A stretch of 64,000 nucleotides of DNA, from the NCBI RefSeq assembly GCF_000427865.1, contig NZ_ATYV01000008.1, forward strand, positions 16,339-80,338. Direction: 5' to 3'. The stretch is from Corynebacterium sputi DSM 45148 (GTDB lineage Bacteria; Actinomycetota; Actinomycetes; Mycobacteriales; Mycobacteriaceae). The notes beneath the pieces were generated by a model. It worked only from the letters and a program-made list of their open reading frames with translations, was not told where the DNA came from and did not search any database. A program made the position numbers and the translations under genes. This document shows positions 55,355 through 64,000 of the stretch, piece after piece; within the stretch, counting starts at the first letter, position 1, and every line of letters starts with the position of its first letter.

Positions 55355-56731
55355 TCAGGATTCCCACCATTGCCGGACTGGTACCTCTGACCGGCCCTCC
55401 TCGTCCGGTCGCACCCCAAGTACCTGGTGCAATTGGATGACGTTGTGCTCGAAACCCCACTCAGATCCAGCCATGTAGAGACCAAAGAGTCGAGCGGTGG
55501 CCTCGCCGACCAGCGGGGTTGCTTCATCCCAATTAGCTGCAAGCAGCTCGCACCAGTCGTGAAGCGTGCGCTGATAATGCGGCCGCAGGTCTTCTTGATG
55601 GATGACGTCGAAGCCGGTGTCCTCCATGATCGTCATGACGGTGCCGGCACCGGTCAATTCTCCATCGGGGAAGATATAGCGGTCGATGAAGTGGCCCGTT
55701 TTCGTCTTCCGGTTGTGCGGCCGAGTGATGCAGTGATTGAGCATCCTGCCGCCTGGACGGAGCTTCCCGAAGAGTCGGCCGAAATAGTCCTCGTAATTCT
55801 GCACGCCGATGTGCTCGAGAATCCCGATAGCGCTTACGGCATCGAAGTCTGATTCGGGAACGTCGCGGTAGTCCATGCAGCGGATCTCGGCGAGGTCATC
55901 CAACCCGTCTTCCTCGATCTTCGCTTTGCCCCATTCGTACTGTTCCTTCGACAGCGTGACGCCAATGACTCGCACACCCCGAGATGCCGCATAGCGAACC
56001 ATGCCGCCCCACCCGCACCCGACGTCGAGAAGCCGATCTCCCTCTTTCAGGTCCAACTTGTCGAATACGAGTCGATGTTTGTTGTCCTGGGCGTCGGTAA
56101 GCGGCTCGTTTGCTGCAGCCCCCTTCGGCCAGTTGCCCTGATTCCAGTCGCCACCGGGCCCGGTCACCGGGTTCGCGCCGCCATCAACTGATGCCGGATA
56201 GTAAGCACAAGTGTAGCCCATCGAATCGCCGAGGAATTTCTCGTAAAAGGCATTGCCGACGTCGTAGTGCCTGCTCACCACATTTTTGTCGCGCTCTCGC
56301 GAATGCCTCGATAGCCCCTCCAATACTGCTCGCTTCCACCCAGGCAAGGTCTCCTGGGGAGGAGCCGGCTGAAAACGGAAGGCCCTCAGTGATTTCAAAG
56401 ACCGAGTAATCGCCCAGATATCGGATCCAGATGGCCTCCGGATGCTGTCGTATAGCTTCTGCAAGTTGTCGAAAAGAAGGTATGGATGGCCCGGATGGTC
56501 GCCCACCACCGTGATTTGACCGGTGATATACGCCCGAGCCAACCCAAGGTCTCCTGGAGCCGTGACGATGTAAGCCAATGCGTCCGGAGACTCGATTCGC
56601 AGAGTCAGATTAGCCTCTTCCGGGCCAGCGACCGATCCGTCGAAAGCCTCTACGCGGAAGGGAGCCGGCGGGGTGACCACCTTCTCCACGATCTGCCCCA
56701 CGGTCAGCGGTTCAAATCCTCGTGTTCCCAC
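55355..56731 (-). CDS. SAM-dependent lipid methyltransferase, 10-methylene/10-methyl fatty acid type (UfaA1/TmsB-like)
   Basis: 458 residues. The cyclopropane synthase fold is shown by SRHYDVGNAFYEKFLGDSMG, LLDVGCGWGGMVRYAASRGV and GYTCAYY. A longer N-terminal region (1-140) matches the UfaA1/BfaB/TmsB group rather than mycolic acid cyclopropane synthases. It methylates the oleoyl chain of a phospholipid at carbon 10. It lies 25 bases downstream of the FAD gene that reduces the methylene product in this two-step route. Confidence 0.85.
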   Translation of the reverse strand: MGTRGFEPLTVGQIVEKVVTPPAPFRVEAFDGSVAGPEEANLTLRIESPDALAYIVTAPGDLGLARAYITGQITVVGDHPGHPYLLFDNLQKLYDSIRRPSGSDIWAITRSLKSLRAFRFQPAPPQETLPGWKRAVLEGLSRHSRERDKNVVSRHYDVGNAFYEKFLGDSMGYTCAYYPASVDGGANPVTGPGGDWNQGNWPKGAAANEPLTDAQDNKHRLVFDKLDLKEGDRLLDVGCGWGGMVRYAASRGVRVIGVTLSKEQYEWGKAKIEEDGLDDLAEIRCMDYRDVPESDFDAVSAIGILEHIGVQNYEDYFGRLFGKLRPGGRMLNHCITRPHNRKTKTGHFIDRYIFPDGELTGAGTVMTIMEDTGFDVIHQEDLRPHYQRTLHDWCELLAANWDEATPLVGEATARLFGLYMAGSEWGFEHNVIQLHQVLGVRPDEEGRSEVPVRQWWES

Positions 56732-56756
56732 GTCATGCTCCTTTCGATTGTTCCCG

Positions 56757-58277
56757 TCAGTGCCACTTCACGGTTTTTTCGTACAACCCCGGGAATCGTC
56801 CATCCGGGTCGTACACGGACTTCAACTTCTGCGGCAGGTCCCCGCCATAGAGTTCGGCGAACTTCTCAGGGGAGTAGAACGCCTCCGAGTACAGCGACTT
56901 GTGCCCGCCGAGGCCGGAAACAACCTCTTCGATCTCACGGTTGAAGGCCCCTTCCGGAGCATCTGCACCCATGAGGTCCACTGGCACAGAACTCCAGAAC
57001 CCCACATTGACCCAGGTATCCCCCGGTGTCAGCGGATACAGCGGCCATGGATTCTTGGTGGCCTCCTGCGAATCCAAGACCTCAGTCGTGCCAGCCAGTA
57101 ACTCCACGCCGTCCGCCAGCCGGATCGGACACAGCCACACTGGCTGAATCTCGCAGGTGGTGAAGAACCATGTGAGAAACTCCGGCAGATTCTGCGGCGT
57201 CACCTCGATGTCCTGCACCACGCGCTCGCGAGCTGGGCGCCCGGCGCGTGCCTCAAGTCGGTCGGCGATATCGAACTTGCGATCCCATCCGATGATCTTC
57301 CAGTAGAAACTCGACCGCAGTAAGTCTCGGGGCCACAGCGCCCGCACCGTCGGATTCTGGGCGCCAAATGCTCGGTTGCACCAGAACCAGTCGATGTCCC
57401 ATCTCCACAGGTAGTCGCGGATGGTTAGGCGGTCGCGCAGGATGCCGTCGGGATGCTGTATTGAGCGGTAATAACTCTGGTCGCGGGTGTAATCGCTAAC
57501 TGGACCGGTTTCATCCGTGCCTTTTCCGAGCACCAAATAGCACTCGTCCAAGCTGAACACGACCCCGTCGAGGTAGTCGACTCGTTCCCCGTCGTACGCC
57601 TTTCCCTCGGCAATAAGGGCAAGAACCTCAGTGAGCTTCCCGACGTCCCCAAACCTCACATGCCTCAACTCCACAAACGGCATCACCTTCTCGACCCGGA
57701 CCTTGATCCGAACCGCATATCCGAGCGAGCCGTAGGAGTTAGGAAAACCACGGTAAAGATCCAGGTTCTGCGTCGGGGAGCACGTAACAACCTCGCCGGT
57801 ACCGGTAAGAACATCCATCTCTAGGACTGCCTCATGCGGCAAGCCATTGCGGAAACTGCTCGATTCCACGCCCATTCCAGTCACCGCGCCGCCGAGGGTG
57901 ATTGTCTTCAACTGCGGGGTGACCGTGGGCGCCAATCCGTGTGGCAGCAGGACGTCGACAAGATCCTCGTAGGTGCACATGCCTTGGACGTCGGCGGTGT
58001 TTTCTACGGGGTCAACGGCGACTACCCCTCCAAGGCCACTGGCATCCAGTCCTGCGGACTCGGTATCCCTGCCACGGAAGAGGTTCGACGTCTTCTTCGC
58101 CAAACGCACTCGCTCACCTGTCGGCACCGCCTCGAAGCTGTCCTTCAACCGCTGGACAGCCTGATCGTGCGCCCACCAGCCCACTGGTGACAGGTCCCGT
58201 TGTTCTAATCCATTTCCGATCCGGACGGAGTCGGTGAACTTTCCCGCGATCCGGACAACTTGTTCCTTCAGGCTCAT
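56757..58277 (-). CDS. FAD-linked reductase, 10-methyl fatty acid type (TmsA/BfaA-like, DHCR24-like)
   Basis: 506 residues from the ATG at 58277 (MSLKEQVVRI). The PCMH FAD domain shows GVVAVDPVENTADVQGMCTY and TITLGGAVTGMGVESSSF, close to DHCR24/diminuto-like enzymes. With the adjacent methyltransferase it would form 10-methylstearate (tuberculostearate). A repeat core (57635-57645) encodes DVGK. The pairing, not activity, is the evidence. Confidence 0.83.
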   Translation of the reverse strand: MSLKEQVVRIAGKFTDSVRIGNGLEQRDLSPVGWWAHDQAVQRLKDSFEAVPTGERVRLAKKTSNLFRGRDTESAGLDASGLGGVVAVDPVENTADVQGMCTYEDLVDVLLPHGLAPTVTPQLKTITLGGAVTGMGVESSSFRNGLPHEAVLEMDVLTGTGEVVTCSPTQNLDLYRGFPNSYGSLGYAVRIKVRVEKVMPFVELRHVRFGDVGKLTEVLALIAEGKAYDGERVDYLDGVVFSLDECYLVLGKGTDETGPVSDYTRDQSYYRSIQHPDGILRDRLTIRDYLWRWDIDWFWCNRAFGAQNPTVRALWPRDLLRSSFYWKIIGWDRKFDIADRLEARAGRPARERVVQDIEVTPQNLPEFLTWFFTTCEIQPVWLCPIRLADGVELLAGTTEVLDSQEATKNPWPLYPLTPGDTWVNVGFWSSVPVDLMGADAPEGAFNREIEEVVSGLGGHKSLYSEAFYSPEKFAELYGGDLPQKLKSVYDPDGRFPGLYEKTVKWH

Positions 58278-58466
58278 GCCAACCCACCCTATCCATGACG
58301 CTGTCGCACAGATCGGGCAAAGAGGGGATGGAGGGGGCAATGATGAGCAATCAGTAGCCCGATGCAACCGCCCTTCCCGCAGACCACAGGCTTATCCACC
58401 GCGGCCGCACGGCGCTCAGCGAGGAATACTCTTCTACGCATGTCGATATGGACATATGATGGGCGC

Positions 58467-58820
58467 ATGTCCAGAGCACCCACAACCACCGACGCCTTCA
58501 ATGCTGTAGGCGACCAGACCCGCCGAGCGATGCTCGACGAACTCGCAGAAGGTGAACTCACGGTTGGGGAACTCGTGGACAAGGTTGGACGCCCTCAGCC
58601 GCAGGTATCCAAACACTTGCGGGTACTGCGGGAAGTCAACCTGGTGAGCTGCAGAAACGTCGGGCGCTCGCGCCTGTACCGGATCGACCGCACCGGCCTT
58701 GACCCGCTTCATGGCTGGCTTAACGACCTCGTTGCCCAGATCAATAGCTCGTATGACCGGCTCGATGACTACCTCGCAGAAGTTCACGCCGGGCACAACA
58801 CTTCATTCACGGAGGAATGA
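58467..58820 (+). CDS. ArsR family regulator
   Basis: 117 residues from MSRAPTTTDAF; an ATG at 58440 is possible. The winged helix is clear: VGDQTRRAMLDELAEGELTV, then VGRPQPQVSKHLRVLREVNL. It lacks metal Cys residues. It is followed at once by a (broken) SRPBCC gene, a common pairing in which the regulator controls the SRPBCC protein. Confidence 0.9.
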   Translation: MSRAPTTTDAFNAVGDQTRRAMLDELAEGELTVGELVDKVGRPQPQVSKHLRVLREVNLVSCRNVGRSRLYRIDRTGLDPLHGWLNDLVAQINSSYDRLDDYLAEVHAGHNTSFTEE

Positions 58821-58821
58821 C

Positions 58822-59445
58822 ATGGCCACCAGACACGGATCCGCACAGGTGACGCTCCGGTCGGACACCGAAATACAGATCGTGCGCAGCTTCGAGGCAC
58901 CCCTGCCACTGGTGTCGGACATGATGACGACCCCCGAGCACTTGCTGCGCTGGTGGGGACCGTCATAGCACCCGATGGTCGACTGCCAGATCGGCCTTCG
59001 AGTTGGTGGAACCTGGCGCTACACCTCACGTGGAGCGGACGGGCAGGAGCTCTCCTGGCACGGCACCTACCAAGAAATCGAGCCCCTGCATCGCATCGTC
59101 ACCACTGAGATCTTCGAGTTGATGCCGGACGCTGAATGCCTCACATCGACCACCTACGAAGAATCGGACGGAGTCACAACACTCACCACTCTCGTCACCC
59201 ACCAGAGCAAACAGAACCGCGACGGCCACATCCAGTCAGGGATGGAAGCAGGTATGCAGGAGACTCATAACCGCCTCGACGACCTGCTCGCATCTTCTGA
59301 TTTTCAGCAGCAGGCGCACGACCAACAACAATCACGCCGATACACGCTTGCCCGTGCGCGCCAGGGCGTTCCCCGCATTCCACCCAGGAGCTCTGCCTCC
59401 CGCCGGCGGCGAATACTTGCCCGCATCGACACCAGCATTGACTAG
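58822..59445 (+). pseudogene. SRPBCC (AHSA1-like) protein with in-frame TAG
   Basis: The frame MATRHGSAQVTLRSDTEIQI... runs to WWGPS, then TAG at 58966, and continues in the same frame as HPMVDCQIGLRVGGTWRY and QSGMEAGMQETHNRLDDLLA. The stop replaces what is likely Trp in this family ('WWGPSW'-type), a TGG-to-TAG change. The C-terminal part beyond about residue 160 is a shadow of the pseudogene on the other strand. Broken. Confidence 0.75.
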
Positions 59446-59915
59446 AAGCCAGGCGACGAGGGAATTGCTATTTCACATATCCCCCACCCCAAGTACAGCA
59501 CGCCCCCATGTCAGCTCTGGAAGGTGAGCCAGGCTTGCCAGCAATCCCTCCGCTGCCTGACTCCCTATCCCGATGACGACAGGTGACCCCACCGCGAAGT
59601 CACGGTCCGGCAGTATCCCCTCCGGCCAGGCTCGGACCGCATATCGAAAAGCCTCAGTTGCCCAAGAATCTTCAGGCCCACCGGCCCCTGACCGATAACT
59701 CCCCGGGCTTCACTAGGCTTCCCCCAAGCAGGGGTCATCTCGATGACATACCGGTGGTCTGCGAGGTATAGCTCTAGCGCCGCATCGAAGAGCGGCTGGG
59801 GTCGCCGTCGATCACGCGCGGCACAGAGCAGTTCCCAGAACCGACTCGTGCGCTTGACGACGCACCCACCAGCCCCAACGGGGAGCCACCAAAGTTCAAT
59901 CCTGTGCGTGTTCAT
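59332..59915 (-). pseudogene. Conserved actinobacterial hypothetical protein, frameshifted and with Trp-to-stop
   Basis: From the ATG at 59915: MNTHRIELWWLPVGAGGCVV, KRTSRFWELL, YVIEMTPAWG, RGVIGQGPVGLKILG. The frame breaks at an A-run (59647-59650; one base short), and the next frame gives FRYAVRAWPEGILPDRDFAV, LTWGRAVLGVGDM. A TGA (59475-59473) then replaces the Trp of the family's 'GDMWNSNS', followed by NSNSLVAWLL and GGRAPGWNAGN. Two lesions; the gene is dead. The family's function is unknown. Confidence 0.8.
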
Positions 59916-60098
59916 GAAATGCATCCCAGAACATCTCACCAAATACCGCGCCGATATCTTATAAATAAAGTTCCCGAGCTTACGTCGGATACCGCAGAAC
60001 CGAAGAAAATGCACTCGACATCACAGTTTTGCATTATTAACACTTAGCTTAGAGAACACACTGTCGATCACGCGGTGCAAATACCGGAAGGCTTCCTG

Positions 60099-62012
60099 AT
60101 GACCAGCACCAAGGACACTGGACTGCCTCCCGGCGAGGAACCACACTTCCAAGACGCGGACGAGGTCATCACCCATAAACCGATGATGTCCACCGGCAAC
60201 ATCTTCATGATGAATGTCGGGTTCTTTTGGAGTTCAGTTCGGATTCGACCTCACTCAGACCGCGGTGAACCCCCTCTTCTCCGCCCTCGGTGCAGACGGG
60301 CACCAGCTCCCGCTCCTCAACTTGGCGGGCCCGATCACCGACCTCCTGATCCAGCCGCTGATCGGTGCAATCACCGACCGCACTTGGCATCCGAGATGGG
60401 GCCGTCGTCGGCCAGCCATCCTTCTGGGTGCCCTGTTGATGATCTTGACGTGCTGGCATTCCCCTTCATTTCGGTGCTGTGACTCGCGGTCGTCGCACTG
60501 TGGCTCCTCGATGCCGGTGACAACACTGCAATGGAGCCGTATCGAGCGTTGATCTCCGACAGACTGCCGAAAAACCAGCTCGCCCGTGGCTTCCTCGTGC
60601 AGAGTATGTTCACCGGTGGCGGTGCGGTGCTGTCTAACCTCTCGATCTTCATCTCACAGAAGTTCGTGCCCGGGGTGGCGGCCAACGGCATCCCCTACTG
60701 GGCCTACATCTGCTCCTGACTCGGCGCTGTATGCATCCTGATCACCGTCGGTATGGCGATGCGCAAGCCAATTGAACTTCCGCCGACCAAAGCCGAACTC
60801 AAGGAACGGGCTGAGGCCAAAGGCGGACCGTTCTCTATCATCACCGACATCGCATCTGGGGTGCGAGTTATGCCGAAGGCAATGCACAAGATCGGCATCG
60901 TGTTCGCGTTCCAGTTCTATGCAATGTTCATCTACTGGCAGTTCGTGGCACTGAGCGTGGGCCAGTCAGTGTTTGGAGTGTCCCCAGAGGTTGATTCCGA
61001 GGCATACCAAGTGGCCGTCGGCTGGTCTGGCCTTCTCAACGGAACCTATAACCTGTTCACAGTGCTCAGCGCATTGTTCCTCCTGAAGGTGGTGGAGCGC
61101 TACGGCGGCCGACTCAACCAGACCTTCAGTCTCGTCATCGGCGGTGCCTGCATGGTCTGGCTCTCCACCGCGAGCAGTAGCTGGCTGAGCCTGGTGCCGA
61201 TGATCGGCATCGGCATCATGTGGGCATCGGTGATGGGTGTTCCGTACCTGATGGTGGCGAGTATGGTCCCGACCCACAAATCGGGCGTGTATATGGGAAT
61301 CCTCAACATGATGATCGTCGTCCCGATGCTCGTCCAGACCCTCACCTTCGGTTGGATCTACCAGAACCTCCTCGGAAACAACCCCACCAATGCAATTCTC
61401 CTGTCCGGAGCACTGCTGCTCATTGCCTCTGTTGCGATGTTGTGGGTTATAGCTCCGAGTGAAGCCAGCGAGTCCACCATCGTGCCCATGGGCCGCGCCG
61501 GTGCCGGACACCAGGGCTACGACCGAGTCATCGTCGGGTCCGACGGCACCGAGAACACGATGTTTGCCGTTCGTCGTGCAATGAAGATCGCTGAGGAAGC
61601 CGATGCACGGTTGACCATCATTTCCGTCTTCCACCATGAGAAATCAGGCCCCGCAGACCCCAACCGCCATCACCTGATTGGCAAAGAGGCCGGCCGAGAC
61701 GCCCTGCGGCGCACCGTGAATCAACTCAACCAGGAACGCCTGAGGAACTACGACGAGCTCGTTGTCCCAGGGGACGTCGCCGATACGCTACTGGCGGCTT
61801 CCGATTTCTCACGCAAGAGCCTGATCATCGTGGGCAACCGAGGCATCGGCGCCGAGCGTGGTTCCCTCGGGGACGTGGCTGCAAAGGTCGTGCAAAATGC
61901 TGCATCGGACGTGATCATCATCCAAGTAGATGACGTGACGAAGCAGGCCAAGGAGTACTGGAATCTCCCGCCGCGAACAGCCGCCCATGAAGACGGACCA
62001 AACGACGAATAG
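60099..62012 (+). pseudogene. MFS (GPH sugar-transporter-like) permease fused to a C-terminal universal stress domain, broken
   Basis: Four lesions: a T insertion in the T-run at 60225-60228 (NVGFF then GVQFGFDLTQTAVN), a frameshift at about 60450, and TGA stops at 60480 and 60717 in place of Trp. The remaining frame is intact from 60720 to 62012 and contains about six helices, then residues YDRVIVGSDGTENTMFAVRR to VGNRGIGAERGSLGDVAAKV, a complete UspA-type domain. The MFS-Usp fusion is unusual. Whether the downstream half is expressed is unclear. Confidence 0.85.
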
Positions 62013-62034
62013 TTTGGCTCCACCGAAATAAAAC

Positions 62035-62066
62035 CACCCCTTCACCTGGAAAAAGGTGAAGGGGTG
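62035..62066 (-). terminator. Terminator of tRNA-Lys
   Basis: A perfect 13-bp stem CACCCCTTCACCT / AGGTGAAGGGGTG with loop GGAAAA. On the minus strand it is followed by TGGTTTTATTT, a U-rich tail, so it terminates the tRNA gene. It could also stop the convergent permease transcript. Confidence 0.85.
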
Positions 62067-62071
62067 AGCAG

Positions 62072-62144
62072 TGGGCCCCGTGGGGCTCGAACCCACGACC
62101 TGCGGATTAAAAGTCCGTAGCTCTACCAACTGAGCTAGAGGCCC
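62072..62144 (-). tRNA. tRNA-Lys (anticodon TTT)
   Basis: The minus strand folds as a 73-base tRNA: acceptor GGGCCTC/GGGGCCC, D arm AGCTCAGTTGGTAGAGC, anticodon loop CTTTTAA with anticodon TTT, and T arm GTGGGTTCGAGCCCCAC. Discriminator A. CCA is not encoded. Confidence 0.96.
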
Positions 62145-62210
62145 TCAGTGCTGCCACTGAGATTAGCAGCGCGGCCGCAAGAATTTAATTTCACCCCCTG
62201 ACACCCACGG

Positions 62211-63194
62211 TCACCTGTGGTCACCGGGAAATCCAGGGATGTCCTCTTGTCGAAGAATCTCTCCGTCAGAAGCAGCTCGACGCGGTGCCGGACGCGCCGG
62301 CGACTGCCGACCACCCGACGGTCGCGACCCCGCAGGACGGCTACGAACTGACCTGCCTTCGGCCGGCCTAGAACCGGCTGGGCGCACACCGGCCGGCCGA
62401 AGCGTCGATCGGGAGCCTTGGGGTGGGGTGGCTGATTGAGCAGTGCGTCGGGAGGCGCTCACATGAGCGGACAACGACTGCGCCGACAGGGAGAACTCGC
62501 GAACCTCACGGCTCATCGCTGGCATCGCCGCGCGGGCCTGCGGATTAGTCCCCCACAGCCAATTCCAGTTCGCGGTGAGCCTCTCCAAGAAGGGTGTGAG
62601 GGTCAAAGACACGATCGTCACCACTGCGATGCCAAGCGCCATTCCTGCGAACACATCGTGGAAATAATGCATGCCCACCGCGACACGAGAGAGTCCGATC
62701 AGCACGGCGAGAGTGATCACTAAGCCCACCAGTTTTCGCGCAGCGGGAACAGCAACAATGCAGGCAGCCGCGAAGGATACCGCAATCACTGTGTGGTTCG
62801 ACGGCCACGAGAAGTTTCCTGGCTCCCGGCAGACCAACACAGTGGCTACCTCAAAAGTGTTGCAGGGCCGTTCCTGCTGCACGATCCGCTTGATGACCTC
62901 GCTGGTCATATACGCCGCAATAACTCCCACCCCGGCACACGCCAGCCGAACGAAGGCGACTCGATCCCGTAACCATGTCCAGGCGGCCAAGACCGCAGTG
63001 ATCAAGACGAGCAGCACTAGCCCCGGATCCGTTATGATGGTGGCCATTGAGGACCGCACCGCTGATTCAGCAGTCCAGCCAGACAGACCCCGGTACAGGG
63101 TTTCCCGGAAAAAGTAGGTAGCAACCGCCAGCAACACCAGGACAGCTACGAGCCATCCGGTGAGCCGTACGATGCGTGAACTTCGGTAATGCAT
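62211..63194 (-). CDS. PAP2 superfamily phosphatase, membrane
   Basis: 327 residues with about six helices. The three PAP2 motifs are present: KRIVQQERP (KxxxxxxRP), SWPSNH (Asn in place of Gly in PSGH) and SRVAVGMHYFHDV. It dephosphorylates a lipid such as undecaprenyl or phosphatidic acid. The last 90 residues are low-complexity Ser/Arg/Pro with repeated RPAGSRP-like units, an unusual basic tail. Confidence 0.88.
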   Translation of the reverse strand: MHYRSSRIVRLTGWLVAVLVLLAVATYFFRETLYRGLSGWTAESAVRSSMATIITDPGLVLLVLITAVLAAWTWLRDRVAFVRLACAGVGVIAAYMTSEVIKRIVQQERPCNTFEVATVLVCREPGNFSWPSNHTVIAVSFAAACIVAVPAARKLVGLVITLAVLIGLSRVAVGMHYFHDVFAGMALGIAVVTIVSLTLTPFLERLTANWNWLWGTNPQARAAMPAMSREVREFSLSAQSLSAHVSASRRTAQSATPPQGSRSTLRPAGVRPAGSRPAEGRSVRSRPAGSRPSGGRQSPARPAPRRAASDGEILRQEDIPGFPGDHR

Positions 63195-63248
63195 TCACCG
63201 CAAGTTACCAGCTTGAACAGCCTAGTCAGACCGGTTTTCTCCGCACAT

Positions 63249-63265
63249 AGGGGCGAGAAGCCCCT
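63249..63265. terminator. Small hairpin between PAP2 and RDD genes
   Basis: AGGGGC-gagaa-GCCCCT, a 6-bp stem in the 91-base gap between two genes on the minus strand. No T-run immediately follows, so termination is uncertain. Confidence 0.35.
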
Positions 63266-63285
63266 CCGACCTGGTTTTCTGAATA

Positions 63286-64000
63286 TTAACTTTGAATTTC
63301 CGGGTTGTTCTTTTTGGTAACTCGCGAATTGGCCCAATTGTCGTGGTAGCCGCGATTGTCCGCGCTGCTCGAAATAGACGAACCGATGGTGCCCATGAAG
63401 ATCAGCACCGGGAAGAAGAACAACAACTGCGATAGCAACCATGCTTCCCGCTTGAAGGCTGCGCCGAACTCTAGCTTCTCACCGGTGCTGTTATCGGCCA
63501 CGCGGTATCCGAACAGATGCTTCGCAGGGCTCGCTCCCGTGGAGCTAGTGAAGGCCGCCATCCACAGGGGCGCTCCAACTCCAATGAGGACGGGTCCGAT
63601 TGCCGGGATCATCCCCACGGTGAAGCTAGCTGCGATTGAGTAGATGAAGAAATCCACCAACCTCATTCCCAGGCGCGTGCCGGCTTCAGCGTTTGCCGTG
63701 GGATTGGGCAGACCAGGTGTCATCCCTGGAGCCATGCCCGGCGAAGGCATCACCGGCCCACCGACGGGAACTTGACGGTAGGGGTTCTGCGGCTGGTACG
63801 GGTTGGCAGCGCTCGCGAACGGATTCGCAGTGGGGATAGGATTCGCCGTCGGCGGCATCTGGTTACCGGGATATTGCTGCGGATGCCCTGGGTTCGGCTG
63901 CGGCTGCATGTGCGGGTGCATGTGCGGGTGTGGAGTCGGAGGGCCATTGCGAGAATCTCCATCCGGCCACACCGGCATGCCGGGATTGCTGGCTAGATGT
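63286..64000 (-). CDS. RDD family membrane protein, possibly cut by the window end
   Basis: At least 230 residues. The C-terminal half has GTRLGMRLVDFFIYSIAASF (RDD signature), two or three helices, and a polar end. The N-terminal 90 residues are rich in Pro, Asn and Met. An ATG at 63978 is possible, but the frame stays open to the window edge (HLASNPG before it), so the true start may lie outside. Function unknown. Confidence 0.8.
   Translation of the reverse strand, partial: HLASNPGMPVWPDGDSRNGPPTPHPHMHPHMQPQPNPGHPQQYPGNQMPPTANPIPTANPFASAANPYQPQNPYRQVPVGGPVMPSPGMAPGMTPGLPNPTANAEAGTRLGMRLVDFFIYSIAASFTVGMIPAIGPVLIGVGAPLWMAAFTSSTGASPAKHLFGYRVADNSTGEKLEFGAAFKREAWLLSQLLFFFPVLIFMGTIGSSISSSADNRGYHDNWANSRVTKKNNPEIQS

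Noticed and set aside
58966..60719. TGA recoding (Trp or selenocysteine) to explain in-frame stops
   Set aside because: Many adjacent genes end in TGA and use TGG for Trp; one stop is TAG, and frameshifts accompany the stops. Decay explains it better.

Overview
The window is high-GC DNA from an actinobacterium. The most likely source is a Corynebacterium or a close relative in the Mycobacteriales. The pointers are a DtxR-type iron box, a CbtBA cobalt transporter behind a cobalamin riboswitch, a methyltransferase/FAD-enzyme pair of the 10-methyl fatty acid (tuberculostearate) type, a remnant of a bglA-bglG arrangement, and many GTGA/ATGA start-stop overlaps. The species cannot be fixed from the sequence alone.

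Layout. 1-4981 (minus): urease operon ureA-(CbiX-like His-tail protein)-ureB-ureC-ureF-ureG-ureD, cut by the window start; no ureE is seen. 5340-6701: AI-2E-family membrane protein. 6800-11719 (minus): complete urea ABC importer urtABCDE. 12064-18580 (plus): allantoin operon (racemase-like, DUF6986-like, allantoinase, allantoicase) followed by a flavoprotein monooxygenase. 18700-20143: a structured leader RNA, a chimeric ORF joining a 2-oxoglutarate oxygenase start to a GH1 6-phospho-beta-glucosidase end, and a frameshifted BglG antiterminator. 20154-24889: MBL hydrolase, iron-siderophore binding lipoprotein with a DtxR box, a PNPOx-like protein, an Nei-type glycosylase and an intact 2OG-Fe(II) oxygenase. 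25180-36539: an N-heterocycle catabolic island with three amidohydrolases, a PDR-type reductase, an ABC importer, an FAD oxidase, a creatininase-family protein and a flavin-binding protein. 38000-44106 (minus): purine operon uraD-uraH-Rieske oxygenase-reductase-guaD-NCS1 permease. 44213-49676: manganese exporter and regulator, LLM flavoenzyme, phosphatase, cbtBA with riboswitch, DUF1990 protein. 49673-58820: membrane hydrolase, TetR and MFS efflux, acetyltransferase, lipoprotein, branched-lipid pair, ArsR. 58822-62012: a decayed segment with three pseudogenes. The end holds tRNA-Lys, a PAP2 phosphatase and an RDD protein.

Together the genes describe nitrogen salvage from purines: guanine is deaminated, hydroxyisourate and OHCU are processed to allantoin, allantoin is opened to ureidoglycolate and urea, urea is also imported, and urease releases ammonia. 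The xanthine- and urate-oxidising steps have no classical enzyme in the window. The Rieske/reductase pair sits exactly where such an enzyme would be expected.

The most unusual observations are: (i) a dispersed 11-bp core repeat GCTTNNCGACG, usually followed by a C-rich tail, in at least 13 exact GCTTCCCGACG copies plus about a dozen variants; (ii) a His-tailed CbiX-fold protein in the urease operon where UreE is missing; (iii) the Rieske pair in the purine operon; (iv) a cluster of probable Trp-to-stop changes in the decayed segment.
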